Positions 37,036-49,726 are shown, counted from the stretch's first letter. The stretch is DNA of 64,000 nt from Falsiroseomonas frigidaquae (GCF_012163145.1 NZ_JAAVTX010000007.1:372001-436000), one strand, 5' to 3'. The notes: a model not told the origin generated them from the letters alone. Program-made: numbers and translations.

Positions 37036-39693
37036 TTGCCAGGGCGTTCTGCTTCACTCGATCGTGAGTCGCCAAGACCAGCCGCGGAGGGTTTTCCCCC
37101 TCGCACCAGATTACAACGAACGGATCATTTTTTGTATCAGGCTGCGCCAAGCCAAGAAGCGGCATCCAAGCCGCCGCAGCTGACCCCGGCCGGAGATCGC
37201 GGGCCGCGGCGCCTGTCGCCGCTGCATTGGGGGCTGGCCGCGGCCGTTCTGGCGCCGCTGCTGGTGTTTGCCGTGTCCGCCTGGCGAAGCTGGGAATCGG
37301 CCTGGCGTGGCGCGGAGGTGGAGGTCACACGCACCGCCGACGCCGCCGCCGAATATGCGCGCCGCCTGCTGGAAGGCCAGGTGCTGCGGCTGCAACGCGC
37401 CAATGAGCTGCTGACCGGCCTGAGCGATGCCGAGATCAGGGCGCGGGAGGTGGAACTGCATGCCGCCCTCGCCGCCATCACGACGGAGCGGGAGCCGGCG
37501 GAGCAGGCCGCCTTCTACCTGTTCGCCTATGACCGCAACGGCGATGCGCTGGTGTCCAGCAACCTGCTGCCGGTACCGGCGCCGGCGCCCGAAATTCGCG
37601 CGCGGGAATTCAACCAGGCGTTGCGAGACCCAGATGCGGGCTGGGCCCATGTCAGCGGCATCTATGTCGGCCGCACCACGCGCCGGCCCTATTTCTCGGT
37701 CGCCGCACGCCGCACCATGACCGGCAACGGGGTTCCGGAGGGCGACTATGACGGCGTCCTGGTCGCCTCGGTCTACCTGGAGCCTGCCAGCGCGGCACTC
37801 GCCGCGCTCAGCGCCGCGGAGGGGGACAAGGTGGCGCTGGTCCGGACCGATGGGGTGCTGCTGGCGCGATCCTCCGGCTTCGAGAGCGGCTCCGCGCAGG
37901 CGCCCCGCCTGCAACTGAGCGCGCCGGTGGCGCAAAAGATGGCGCTCGGCGTGCCCCGGATCATCGCCACCCGGCCGTCCGGCCTCAGTGTGGAAGGGCG
38001 GGTGGGGACCTTCCGGCGGGTCGGCGGGGACTGGCCGGTCTATGCCGCGGCGGCGCGTGCGAGGCCCGCCGTGGCGGCCGCCTGGCGCCAGGCGGTGGCG
38101 CCGCAGGCCCTGCTCTCGGTCGGCTCCTCACTGCTGCTGCTGCTGCTGGCGCGCGTGGTGCTGCGACGGCAGGGCGCGCTGGTGGCCACCAATGCGGCGC
38201 TGGAGCGACGCGTGGAAGGCCGCACGCGCGACCTGCGGGAACGCGAGACGATGCTGCGCCTGGCCCAGCAGGCGGCCGGCGCCGGGTCCTGGTCCTGGGA
38301 GCCGGAGACTGGCCGGCTGCGCTGGTCCGAGGAGATGTTCGCTCTCCTCGGCCTGCACCATGAGAAGGACGCCGCCAGCGCCACGCTCGACGCCTTCATG
38401 GCGGTGGTGCACCCGGAGGACCGCCCGGTGCTGCGCGCCGCGCTGCTGACCGCGCTGGCCGACGGCACGATGTCCGTCGAGTTCCGCGTCTTCCGCCGCC
38501 TGCCGAGCGGGCGGCGGGAGGCGATCTGGCTGCTCTGCCGCGCCCGGCTTTATCCGGCGGAGGACGGCCGGGCGGCGACGCTGGTGGGCATCGACATCGA
38601 CATCAACGAGCGCCGCCGGGCGGAGGCACGCTTCGCCGTGGCAACCGCCGCCATGGCCGGCTTCGTCTATGAGTGGGAAGTCGCGACGGGCCGTGTGGAG
38701 CGCACCGGCGGCGCGGATGTGCTGCTCGGCGGTGCCGTTGGCCTCTCCGCCGAGGAGTGGGTGGCCCGTATCCACCCGGAAGATCGCGGCCGCGTCGAGG
38801 CCACCTTCCGCGCGGTGCGGGAGGATGCGGTGCGGGACAGCTTCGCCGTCGAGTACCGCGTGGCCCGCGCCGATGGCGGCTGGGCCTGGCTGTGGGACCG
38901 TGGCCAGGTCACCCGCGACCCGGCGACCGGCGCGCCGGCCTGGCTGGTGGGCGGCGCCGTCGATGTGACGGAGCGGCGGCTGGCGGAGGAACGCCAGTTC
39001 CTGCTGCTGCGGGAAGTGGACCACCGGGCGAAGAACGCGCTGGCCGTGGTGAAGGCGGCGCTCCGCCTGACGCCGCGGCATGATGCGGCTTATTTCGCCA
39101 CCGCCGTGGAAGGGCGCATCGATGCGCTGGCCCGCGCCCAGACGCTGCTGTCGGAGACAAGCTGGTCCGGCACGCCCTTGCGGGCGATGCTGGATGATTC
39201 ACTGGCGGCCTTCGTGTCGGCGGCGCCGGCTGGCGGGGATGGCGGCGGCACCGATGGCGATGCGTCGGGCGCACCGCGTGTGACGCTGCAGGGTCCGCCG
39301 GTGGTGCTGGCGGCCGAGGCAATCCAGCCACTGGCCATGGCGGTGCACGAACTGGCGACCAACGCGACGAAATACGGCGCGCTGTCCAGCCCCGGCGGCC
39401 GGCTGCGCGTGACCTGGCAGCTGCTGCCGGGCCAGCCGGGACGCGACAATGCCAGGCCCGAAGCGGGGCGGCTGGAGTTGGACTGGCTGGAGCTGGAGTG
39501 GTCGGAATCCGGTGGCCCCGCCATGCCCGCGCCACCCGGCCGGCGCGGCTTCGGCTTCCGCGTCGTGGATGGCACGGTCCGATCGCAGCTTGGCGGCCGC
39601 GTGGACTGGCGCTGGGCGCCGGATGGGCTGTGCGTGGCGCTGTCGATGCCGACGGGACGGGTGCTGATGGCGGGAACGACCGGGCCGGCCTGA
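37036..39693 (+). CDS. HWE-family sensor histidine kinase with two PAS domains
   Basis: Up to 885 residues. A membrane helix (LAAAVLAPLLVFAVSAW) starts a periplasmic sensor region of about 280 residues, closed by a second helix (LLSVGSSLLLLLLARVVL). Two PAS domains follow (about 405-530 and 535-650, both of the PAS_3 fold). H663 in DHRAKNALAVV is the phospho-acceptor of the HWE type, and the ATP lid has HELATNATKYGALSS and the WSESGGP signature. The start is uncertain: the TTG at 37036 or 37132. No response regulator is adjacent. It is a paralogue of the kinase at 59748-62036. Confidence 0.85.
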   Translation: MPGRSASLDRESPRPAAEGFPPRTRLQRTDHFLYQAAPSQEAASKPPQLTPAGDRGPRRLSPLHWGLAAAVLAPLLVFAVSAWRSWESAWRGAEVEVTRTADAAAEYARRLLEGQVLRLQRANELLTGLSDAEIRAREVELHAALAAITTEREPAEQAAFYLFAYDRNGDALVSSNLLPVPAPAPEIRAREFNQALRDPDAGWAHVSGIYVGRTTRRPYFSVAARRTMTGNGVPEGDYDGVLVASVYLEPASAALAALSAAEGDKVALVRTDGVLLARSSGFESGSAQAPRLQLSAPVAQKMALGVPRIIATRPSGLSVEGRVGTFRRVGGDWPVYAAAARARPAVAAAWRQAVAPQALLSVGSSLLLLLLARVVLRRQGALVATNAALERRVEGRTRDLRERETMLRLAQQAAGAGSWSWEPETGRLRWSEEMFALLGLHHEKDAASATLDAFMAVVHPEDRPVLRAALLTALADGTMSVEFRVFRRLPSGRREAIWLLCRARLYPAEDGRAATLVGIDIDINERRRAEARFAVATAAMAGFVYEWEVATGRVERTGGADVLLGGAVGLSAEEWVARIHPEDRGRVEATFRAVREDAVRDSFAVEYRVARADGGWAWLWDRGQVTRDPATGAPAWLVGGAVDVTERRLAEERQFLLLREVDHRAKNALAVVKAALRLTPRHDAAYFATAVEGRIDALARAQTLLSETSWSGTPLRAMLDDSLAAFVSAAPAGGDGGGTDGDASGAPRVTLQGPPVVLAAEAIQPLAMAVHELATNATKYGALSSPGGRLRVTWQLLPGQPGRDNARPEAGRLELDWLELEWSESGGPAMPAPPGRRGFGFRVVDGTVRSQLGGRVDWRWAPDGLCVALSMPTGRVLMAGTTGPA

Positions 39694-39733
39694 GCCGCTG
39701 GGGGTCTGAACGCCGAGGGTCTGAGCCGCTGGG
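39690..39733 (+). repeat. Short imperfect tandem repeat around the kinase stop codon
   Basis: CTGAGCCGCTGGG occurs exactly at 39690-39702 and 39721-39733. A degenerate copy (CTGAACGCCGAGGG) lies between them. The first copy includes the TGA stop of the HWE kinase gene. It is likely a small slipped-strand expansion. Confidence 0.5.
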
Positions 39734-39773
39734 AAGCGCGCCTGGGTTACTGGCGCCGGAGGGGCCACCGAAG

Positions 39774-39847
39774 TGGCTGGGGGACCTGGATTCGAACCAA
39801 GACTGCCCGAGTCAGAGTCGGGAGTTCTACCGTTAAACTATCCCCCA
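39774..39847 (-). tRNA. tRNA-Gln (CTG anticodon)
   Basis: On the minus strand the 74 bases fold into a standard cloverleaf. The acceptor stem TGGGGGA/TCCCCCA pairs over 7 bp, the D-arm is GTT-AAC, the anticodon stem CCCGA/TCGGG has loop CTCTGAC so the anticodon is CTG, and the T-arm CTTGG/CCAGG has loop TTCGAAT. The CCA end is encoded. It reads CAG codons, frequent in this high-GC genome. Confidence 0.95.
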
Positions 39848-40047
39848 CCGAGGCGGCCCGGCTTTCGCCGTAACCGTCGGGAGCGGCGAACTAGCATGCG
39901 ATTTCGAGGCAGGCAACCATGCCTGCGCAGTGAAATGCCTTGCCCCTGTCGCCTACCCGCCGGATCATGCCGATGGGCGCCTGCATGCCTCCGGGACACC
40001 ACCGGGGGCTGGGGATTGCCCGACCGGCAACCCATCTATCGAAGGCC

Positions 40048-43516
<3,469 letters not shown>

Positions 43517-43536
43517 GCTTCCGGAGCGGTGGGGGG

Positions 43537-43560
43537 CGCAGGCGCCTTCACGCGCCTGCG
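43537..43560. terminator. Hairpin after guaB
   Basis: A 9-bp stem CGCAGGCGC/GCGCCTGCG (43537-43545 with 43552-43560) around CTTCAC, 21 bases past the guaB stop. There is no T-run; it may be part of a compound terminator with the cruciform at 43576-43614. Confidence 0.45.
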
Positions 43561-43575
43561 GCTGGTCCGGCCCCC

Positions 43576-43614
43576 TCACCCAGCCTTCGACGCATGCGTC
43601 GAACCGCTGGGTGA
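43576..43614. repeat. Two-part palindrome between guaB and the secreted-protein gene
   Basis: Outer arms TCACCCAGC/GCTGGGTGA (43576-43584 with 43606-43614) enclose a perfect inner palindrome TTCGACGCATGCGTCGAA (43586-43603). It sits between two convergent genes and may act as a bidirectional transcription boundary or be a REP-like element. Confidence 0.55.
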
Positions 43615-43634
43615 AGAGGGCTTCTGGACCCGGC

Positions 43635-44138
43635 TCAGCGGCTGGGCGGGATCTCGCTGATCCGCAGCGTCGCGCGCTGCGGCGTGCCGCGTTCGAAGGT
43701 GCCGACCCAGATGTTGTAGTTGCCGCTGGCCGGGCGCTGGATGACGATGCCCGGGTTCACCCCGTCCAGGTCGTCGTTGCAGATCCAGTTGCCGGCGGAA
43801 TCGTTCATCACCAGCGTCGTGTCGGTATTGGCGACGACGGAGATGTAGAGCGGGAACTGGCCGGAGGTGTAGTTCAGGTCCACGTCGGGCTTGGAGAAGT
43901 CGATCCAGCCGGCGCAATCCGGGCCGACGCCAGTGGCCTCGCGGTCGCCACCTGCCTCCACCGGCACCTCGCGCGGGTCGGGCTCGAAGCCGGCGCGCAG
44001 GTTGATGGTGGCGTAGCGCGGCTGGGCGCGCCAGTCCGGGAACTGCTGGGCCTGCTGCGGCGCGCCTTTCTGCTGGGCCAGTGCCCCACCGGCAACCAGT
44101 GCCAGCACGGCGCCGGCAGCGAGAACGGATTTGAACAT
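43635..44138 (-). CDS. Secreted protein with PPC-like beta domain
   Basis: A 167-residue periplasmic or exported protein. It has a clear Sec signal (MFKSVLAAGAVLALVAGGALA-Q), then a short Gln/Pro-rich linker. A beta-sandwich region reads LNYTSGQFPLYISVVANTDTTLV, with CNDDLDGVNPGI and YNIWVGTFE further on, like prepeptidase C-terminal (PPC) domains that bind other extracellular proteins. Two cysteines (GPDCAGW, WICNDD) may form a disulfide. ATG 44138 is preferred over 44180 because it starts at the signal peptide. Confidence 0.72.
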   Translation of the reverse strand: MFKSVLAAGAVLALVAGGALAQQKGAPQQAQQFPDWRAQPRYATINLRAGFEPDPREVPVEAGGDREATGVGPDCAGWIDFSKPDVDLNYTSGQFPLYISVVANTDTTLVMNDSAGNWICNDDLDGVNPGIVIQRPASGNYNIWVGTFERGTPQRATLRISEIPPSR

Positions 44139-44424
44139 AGGCGTCGGACCCCCTTCGAACCGCTTGATGCGGTATTGCACAGGCTAGCCGGAAACCGCGC
44201 AGGCGGCCCACCCGGGCGAAACAAGCTGACACAAAAATCATGCTGCAACGGTGACGGAAGCGCGGCATCGCGAAGATGGCGCCAACCAGCTATGGTAGGT
44301 CTACGGCTTCAGCCGGGGAAAGTGCCCCCTGCCCGCCATCCCCTCGCGGCCGGAACCCCGGCGCGCCACCCCCTGCCCGCGTCCGCCCCGCGCCCCAGGC
44401 GCCGCGGCCCGCCCGGATTTCCAC

Positions 44425-45738
44425 ATGACCCCCGCCGCCCGCCTGTCCGCCGCCATCGACCTGCTCTCAGCCGTCGAAGCCTCCCCCCGCCGCCCCGCGG
44501 ATGCCATCGCCAATGATTTCTTCCGTGCCCGCCGCTACATCGGCGGCTCGGACCGGCGGAACGTCTCGGAGCGCGCCTGGGGCGCGATCCGCCAGCGGCT
44601 GCGGCTCGCCTGGCACTTTTCCGAAATGGGCATCGCCAGCCCCTCCGCCCGCCTGCTGCTCGGCGCGCACCTGATCCTGGCCGAAGGCTGGTCGGTGGAT
44701 GGCGTCGACCAGAACTTCTCCGGCGAGCGCTTCGCCGCCTCCCCCCTGGTGGAGGAGGAATGCGCCCTGCTGGGCAAGCTTGCCGGGCGGCCGCTGGTGC
44801 TGCCGCGCATGCCGGACGGGCCGCGGCTGAACCTGCCGGAATGGGCGATGCCGGGCCTCGTCACCCGCTTCGGCGACAGCCTGGCCGAGGAGGCCGCGGC
44901 GATGGAGGAGGCGGCGCCGCTGGATCTCCGCGCCAACCTGCTGAAGGTGACGCGGGAGGCGGCGCTGGCCGCCCTGGCGGCGGAGGGAATCGCCGCCACC
45001 CCCACCCCGCTATCCCCCTGGGGCATGCGGATCGCCGACCGCCGCCCGGTCTCCGCCACCAAGGCCTTCCTGGAAGGGCTGATCGAGGTGCAGGACGAGG
45101 GCAGCCAGCTTGTCGCGCTGCTGACCGATGCGCGGCCCGGCATGCGGGTCGCCGATTTCTGCGCCGGCGCCGCGGGCAAGACCTTGGCGATTGCCGCCAC
45201 CATGGCCAACAAGGGTCATATCGTGGCCTGCGACACCTCCGCCGCCCGGCTGGAGGGTGCCGGCCGCCGCCTGCGCCGCGCCGACGTGAACAATGCGGAG
45301 CGCCACCTGCTCACCTCCGGCGACAAGTGGCGGAAGCGGAACTCGCGGAAATTCGACCGCGTCCTGGTCGATGCCCCCTGCACCGGGACCGGCACCTGGC
45401 GCCGCAACCCGGATGCCCGCATCCGCACCAATGGCCGCGATCTGGCGGAGCTGGTGCTGAAGCAGGCAATGATCCTGGATGACGCATCTGAATTGGTGCG
45501 CCCGGGCGGAAGGCTGGTCTACGCTACCTGTTCGCTGCTGCCCGAGGAGGACGAAATGCAGATGGCGGCCTTCCTGGAACGCCACCAGGACTTCACCGCG
45601 GTGCCCTTCACCGAGGTCTGGGACGCGCTGCGCCCGGACGTGGCGGCGCCCGGGCCGGGCCCCTACATGGCGCTGTCGCCCGGCAGCCACGGTACCGATG
45701 GCTTCTTCGCCGCGGTGCTCCAAAGGCACCCTTCATGA
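44425..45738 (+). CDS. RsmB/NOP family RNA cytosine-C5 methyltransferase
   Basis: A 437-residue rRNA methyltransferase. The N-terminal RNA-binding helices start SAAIDLLSAVE. The SAM motif is VADFCAGAAGKTLA (about 242-255). VDAPCTGTGTWRRNPD and the catalytic cysteine in YATCSLLPEEDE complete the two-cysteine m5C signature. E. coli RsmB modifies C967 of 16S rRNA; the target here is assumed, not shown. Its stop overlaps the GNAT start (ATGA), so the two are cotranslated. Confidence 0.88.
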   Translation: MTPAARLSAAIDLLSAVEASPRRPADAIANDFFRARRYIGGSDRRNVSERAWGAIRQRLRLAWHFSEMGIASPSARLLLGAHLILAEGWSVDGVDQNFSGERFAASPLVEEECALLGKLAGRPLVLPRMPDGPRLNLPEWAMPGLVTRFGDSLAEEAAAMEEAAPLDLRANLLKVTREAALAALAAEGIAATPTPLSPWGMRIADRRPVSATKAFLEGLIEVQDEGSQLVALLTDARPGMRVADFCAGAAGKTLAIAATMANKGHIVACDTSAARLEGAGRRLRRADVNNAERHLLTSGDKWRKRNSRKFDRVLVDAPCTGTGTWRRNPDARIRTNGRDLAELVLKQAMILDDASELVRPGGRLVYATCSLLPEEDEMQMAAFLERHQDFTAVPFTEVWDALRPDVAAPGPGPYMALSPGSHGTDGFFAAVLQRHPS

Positions 45739-46319
45739 TCTCCATCCGCCGCGCCCGGCCGGGCGATGCCGCGGCGATCGCCGCGGTGCATGTCGCGGCC
45801 TGGCGCAGCGCCTATGCCGGCATCCTGCGGGATGGCTACCTGGCGGAACTCTCCGAACCCCGGCTCGCCGGCTTCTACCACCGCGCCATCCTGGACCGGC
45901 GGGAAGGCCATGCGGTGTTCGTCGCCACCGCGGCGCCGGAAGCCGCGGAGGCCGGCACGCCGCAGGTGGTGGGCTTCGCCTCCGGCGGCCGCGCCCGGCG
46001 CCGCGGCCTGGCGGAAGGCGAGGTTGAAACCCTGTATGTCCTGGATGATTACCGGGAGCGTGGCTGCGGCAGGCGGCTGATGCGGGCGATGGCGGCGCAT
46101 CTGCGGGCCATCGGCTGCAATTCCGCCATGGCCTGGGTGCTGGAGGAAAACCCCAGCCGCTTCTTCTACCGCCACCTCGGCGGCCGCATCGCGATGCGGG
46201 AGGCGATTCGCGTGGCCGGCCAGGGTGTCGAGCAGATCGCGCTGCTGTGGGACCCGATCGACACGCTGCTGGCCGCCACCGCCCCGGTGCCCGAGGGACG
46301 GCTGCGCGAGGACGGCTAA
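45735..46319 (+). CDS. GNAT-family N-acetyltransferase
   Basis: A 194-residue acetyltransferase. The acetyl-CoA pyrophosphate loop YRERGCGRRLMRAMAAHLRA and the preceding VETLYVLDDYRE strand are the GNAT motif A; the N-terminal ISIRRARPGDAAAIAAVHVAAWRSAY is also typical. The acceptor (amine, tRNA, peptide) is unknown. It overlaps the RsmB-type gene by 4 bases. It is the last normal-composition gene before the low-GC patch. Confidence 0.85.
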   Translation: MISIRRARPGDAAAIAAVHVAAWRSAYAGILRDGYLAELSEPRLAGFYHRAILDRREGHAVFVATAAPEAAEAGTPQVVGFASGGRARRRGLAEGEVETLYVLDDYRERGCGRRLMRAMAAHLRAIGCNSAMAWVLEENPSRFFYRHLGGRIAMREAIRVAGQGVEQIALLWDPIDTLLAATAPVPEGRLREDG

Positions 46320-46494
46320 TTTCCCCGTAAGAATCACCTAGATATTCTTAGCAGCTTTGGGATCGTCGCAACCGCGAAGTGACGGCTTCAATTAGCTGGC
46401 GCCACTAAGCGGGCACCACTATCGCGGCGGCAGCACGCAAGCATTCAAGCGGCAAATTTCATCTACGGTGCGGCTGAAGAGGCTTCAATACGCA

Positions 46495-46656
46495 ATGCGC
46501 AACCAATCAAATGAATTATTGTTTTGTTTTAGCATCATTATAGTTGCACTAACTCTTGGCTGGGCACTTTATCCGAACGAGCCCCACATAACAGGCGTAA
46601 GCAGCCTGCAACTAGAAAACGAGATCTATTCCCGGAGGCCACGATTGTCGGCCTGA
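46495..46656 (+). CDS. Short membrane ORF in low-GC patch (possible 5' part of a broken gene)
   Basis: A 53-residue product from ATG 46495 with one strong membrane helix (LLFCFSIIIVALTLGWAL) and then SSLQLENEIYS. The frame ends at TGA 46656. The +1 frame is open from 46616 into the larger gene at 46694, so a single-base indel in that 40-base overlap could have split one gene into two. Ribosome-site support is weak. Codon use is AT-rich, unlike all neighbours. Confidence 0.45.
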   Translation: MRNQSNELLFCFSIIIVALTLGWALYPNEPHITGVSSLQLENEIYSRRPRLSA

Positions 46657-46693
46657 AAACCTTCAAATTTTAGCAGAGGCCAGCAGCCACCAG

Positions 46694-47524
46694 ATGCTTG
46701 CTGCTTGCCATGACGCTGCTGAGCAACACCGGATCACAATCAATGATCTCATACAACAACGCCGCTCAGCCGATGCCTCCGAAGCAAACCTTGCTTTATC
46801 ATTTAGACAGACTGCCATCGCAGTATTTGGTCTCCTGTTCAGCTTCACAACAATGGCTGCGGCAGTTGCTGCAGCCTATTTTGCGAGGCAGGCAGCTCAT
46901 GCAGCTCACGAGTCCTCTAGCGTTGCGAGGAACTCTTTAGCATATACCGAAAACGCTTTGGCAAAGGCAGCAGAAGCCAACGAGGCCGCCAAGGAAGCCA
47001 ATCGAATCGCCCTCGATGGCCACATTGCGGAAGTCCGTGCGTGGATAGTTATGCGAGACATCACAGCACGGGCACTTGAATTTAATGATGATAAAATTAC
47101 TATTTATTACGACGCAACCATCGAAAATGTCGGAAAATCTCCCGCCACCCATTACTTATTTCACGATGAACTCTCAAGCGCGTTTGACAACGATAGTGTC
47201 GGCAATTTTACGAAATTGACAGACTGCATGAGGAAATTTCGTAAAGTGAACGGAACCAACACTCTCGCGCCAGGAGAAAAGCACAAAATTCGACGAGGGC
47301 GCGTTTTCCCACTAGATGGAATTTCGAAGTCTGGCAATTTTTATTATTTTCAGCTGTATTTTGGCGTCATGTATGATGCGTCGCCACTATCCAAGGAAAA
47401 TGTCACCGTAAAATATGCAACGCCTTATTCAGCAGGAAAAAATGGGGCGTACGGCTTCGATCCAGCAAAAGCCCAACAATTTAACGAGATAAATTTCGAC
47501 ATTAGCAAGCATATTGCATCGTAG
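46694..47524 (+). CDS. Unknown membrane/coiled-coil protein in low-GC patch
   Basis: A 276-residue protein. N-terminal helix region (DAAEQHRITINDLIQQ), one strong membrane segment (TAIAVFGLLFSFTTMAAAVAAAYFA), a coiled coil of about 40 residues (RQAAHAAHESSS through EANRIALDG), then a beta-rich C-terminal domain after VRAWIVM, with ATIENVGKSPATHYLF and a DCMRKF cysteine. This resembles a common uncharacterised class in bacterial islands and phages (single TM, Ala/Glu coil, RAW-start beta domain with an N-x-G-K-S/T-PA motif). Function unknown; a defence or envelope role is only speculation. Confidence 0.6.
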   Translation: MLAACHDAAEQHRITINDLIQQRRSADASEANLALSFRQTAIAVFGLLFSFTTMAAAVAAAYFARQAAHAAHESSSVARNSLAYTENALAKAAEANEAAKEANRIALDGHIAEVRAWIVMRDITARALEFNDDKITIYYDATIENVGKSPATHYLFHDELSSAFDNDSVGNFTKLTDCMRKFRKVNGTNTLAPGEKHKIRRGRVFPLDGISKSGNFYYFQLYFGVMYDASPLSKENVTVKYATPYSAGKNGAYGFDPAKAQQFNEINFDISKHIAS

Positions 47525-47608
47525 CATCGCCTCGGGCTCCTAGGAATGGTCGACCGGCGGGCGCTCAAAACGGCTTGTCGATTCGGCGCCCCTGTGCTGT
47601 TAGGCGCC

Positions 47609-49204
47609 ATGACACAAGCCGCCCCCGATGCCGCTTCCACCCCGCTCGCGCAGCATCACGACCGGATCCTGATCCTCGATTTCGGCAGCCAGGTGACGCA
47701 GCTCATCGCGCGCCGCCTGCGGGAATCCGGCGTGTATTGCGAGGTCTGGCCGTTCAACGCAGCGCCCGATGCCCGCATCCGCGCCTTCGCGCCGAAGGGC
47801 ATCATCCTGTCCGGCGGCCCGGCCAGCGTGATGGAGGAAGGCAGCCCCCGCGCCCCGGATGCGGTGTTCGAGATGGGCCTGCCGATCCTCGGCATCTGCT
47901 ACGGCCAGCAGGTCATGGCGCATCAGCTCGGCGGCACGGTGGAAGGCGGGCATCTGCGCGAATTCGGCCGCGCCCATATCGACGTGACCGGCGACTGCGC
48001 CATCACCCAGGGGGTCTGGGCCAAGGGCGCCCGGGAACAGGTGTGGATGAGCCATGGCGACCGCATCACCAAGCTGCCGGATGGCTTCCGCGTGGTGGCC
48101 GCGAGCGAGGGCGCGCCCTTCGCCGTCATCGCCAATGACGAACGCCGCTACTACGGCACCATGTTCCACCCTGAAGTGGTGCACACGCCGCATGGCGCCG
48201 CCCTGCTGAAGAATTTTTCGCACATCGTCTGCGGCTGCTCCGGCGACTGGACCATGGGCGCCTTCCGCGCCGAGATGATCGAGAAGATCCGGGCGCAGGT
48301 CGGTTCGGGCCGCGTGATCTGCGGGCTGTCGGGTGGCGTCGATTCCTCCGTCGCCGCGGTGCTGCTGCATGAGGCGATCGGCGACCAGCTCACCTGCATC
48401 TATGTCGATCACGGGTTGATGCGGGCCAATGAATCCGAACAGGTGGTTTCCACCTTCCGCGACCGCTTCAACATCAAGCTGGTGCACCGGGACGCCACGG
48501 ACCTGTTCCTCGGCCAGCTTTCGGGCGTCACCGACCCCGAGAAGAAGCGCAAGACGATCGGCCGCCTGTTCATTGAGGTGTTCGAGGAGGAACAGCAGAA
48601 GATCGGCGGCGCCGACTTCCTGGCCCAGGGCACGCTCTACCCCGACGTGATCGAGAGCGTCTCCGCCACCGGCGGTCCCAGCGTGACGATCAAGTCGCAC
48701 CACAATGTCGGCGGCCTGCCCGAGGGCATGCGGATGAAGCTGGTGGAGCCGCTGCGCGACCTGTTCAAGGACGAGGTCCGGGTGCTCGGCCGCGAGCTCG
48801 GCATTCCCGAGACGATCGTCGGCCGCCACCCCTTCCCCGGGCCGGGCCTCGCCATCCGCATCCCCGGCGAGGTGACCAAGGAGAAGGCGGACATCCTGCG
48901 CCACGCCGATACCATCTACCTGGAGGAAATCCGCAACGCCGGCCTGTACGACGCCATCTGGCAGGCCTTCGCGGTGCTGCTGCCGGTGCGGACGGTGGGC
49001 GTGATGGGCGATGGCCGCACCTATGACAGCGCCTGCGCGCTGCGTGCCGTGACCAGCACGGACGGCATGACGGCGGATGTCTATCCGTTCAGCATGGAAT
49101 TCCTGACCCGCGTCGCCGGCCGCATCGTGAACGAGGTGCGCGGCATCAACCGCGTGACCTACGACATCACCAGCAAGCCGCCCGGCACCATCGAGTGGGA
49201 ATGA
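47609..49204 (+). CDS. guaA: GMP synthase (glutamine-hydrolysing)
   Basis: A 531-residue enzyme converting XMP, ATP and glutamine to GMP. The class I glutamine amidotransferase domain has GICYGQQ (catalytic Cys about 97) and the MFHPEVVHT histidine/glutamate. The ATP-pyrophosphatase P-loop is [19 protein letters not shown] (about 240-257), and the C-terminal dimerisation domain ends in [17 protein letters not shown] 47609 is chosen over 47546, which would start in the low-GC edge with no homologous sequence. Confidence 0.95.
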   Translation: MTQAAPDAASTPLAQHHDRILILDFGSQVTQLIARRLRESGVYCEVWPFNAAPDARIRAFAPKGIILSGGPASVMEEGSPRAPDAVFEMGLPILGICYGQQVMAHQLGGTVEGGHLREFGRAHIDVTGDCAITQGVWAKGAREQVWMSHGDRITKLPDGFRVVAASEGAPFAVIANDERRYYGTMFHPEVVHTPHGAALLKNFSHIVCGCSGDWTMGAFRAEMIEKIRAQVGSGRVICGLSGGVDSSVAAVLLHEAIGDQLTCIYVDHGLMRANESEQVVSTFRDRFNIKLVHRDATDLFLGQLSGVTDPEKKRKTIGRLFIEVFEEEQQKIGGADFLAQGTLYPDVIESVSATGGPSVTIKSHHNVGGLPEGMRMKLVEPLRDLFKDEVRVLGRELGIPETIVGRHPFPGPGLAIRIPGEVTKEKADILRHADTIYLEEIRNAGLYDAIWQAFAVLLPVRTVGVMGDGRTYDSACALRAVTSTDGMTADVYPFSMEFLTRVAGRIVNEVRGINRVTYDITSKPPGTIEWE

Positions 49205-49243
49205 GGCGGAGCGACGCTGGCAGCGGCCCGGTCGTGGCGCCCG

Positions 49244-49594
49244 TCATCCTTCCGGCTGTTGCCAGTGTGGATAGGTGACATAGGCCGTCACGGCGCCCTC
49301 CTCATGCGACCGGATCGTCACCCTGTCGCCCTTCTGCATGGCGATGATCTCGCCCGGTCCGGCGGTGACGGATCCGCCCGCGTCGGCGACGGTGATCCGG
49401 CCTTGAAGGATCACCATCGTGTCATGCACGGCCATGGTCTCCTCCAGGGCCTGGCTGGGCCCGTAGCGCCCGAAGCCGATCGTCACCGGGCCGCCGTGCC
49501 GCTGGTCGAGGACATTGCCGGCGAAGATGTCGGCATCCTGGCCCGGTGAGCGTTCGAGTTGCGCGTCGGCCAGGGCGAATTTGTGAACGGGCAT
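49244..49594 (-). CDS. Cupin-domain protein, EutQ-like
   Basis: A 116-residue single-domain cupin. The metal motif is degenerate (TMAVHDTMVILQGRITV), keeping one His; motif 2 is PGEIIAMQKGDRVTI. The layout resembles EutQ-type and ethanolamine-associated cupins, which also lost ligands. ATG 49594 with GGGGAG about 8 bases upstream. It shares strand and probably a transcript with the isochorismatase-like gene 132 bases upstream. Confidence 0.75.
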   Translation of the reverse strand: MPVHKFALADAQLERSPGQDADIFAGNVLDQRHGGPVTIGFGRYGPSQALEETMAVHDTMVILQGRITVADAGGSVTAGPGEIIAMQKGDRVTIRSHEEGAVTAYVTYPHWQQPEG

Positions 49595-49726
49595 GGACGA
49601 TCTCCCCTTGTGAGTGAGGTCCCCGCAGCCGGCAGGCCCCCGGGCCTGCCGAACAGCGGCAAGGGCAGCCGGGTTCCAGGATGAGCGGCGCCCGTTGCCG
49701 GCACGATGCCGCGATGCCCGCCGGAG

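Larger units (their letters stand above)
46320..47545. other. Low-GC insertion between the GNAT and guaA genes
   Basis: Across about 1.2 kb the base composition drops well below the flanking 70% G+C, to roughly half, with AT-rich stretches such as those at 47080-47115 and 47330-47360. It holds one or two genes of unknown function (46495-46656, 46694-47524). No integrase, transposase, tRNA or clear flanking direct repeat was found at the edges. It is most simply read as horizontally acquired DNA placed between housekeeping genes. Confidence 0.75.

Noticed and set aside
46698-46940. 80-residue frame nested in the unknown low-GC gene
   Set aside because: It lies entirely inside the better-supported 276-residue frame and lacks a ribosome site.
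47609-49204. guaA 3' end as an integration site for the low-GC insert
   Set aside because: Known guaA-targeting elements insert at its 3' end; here the low-GC DNA is upstream of the start and no integrase was found.
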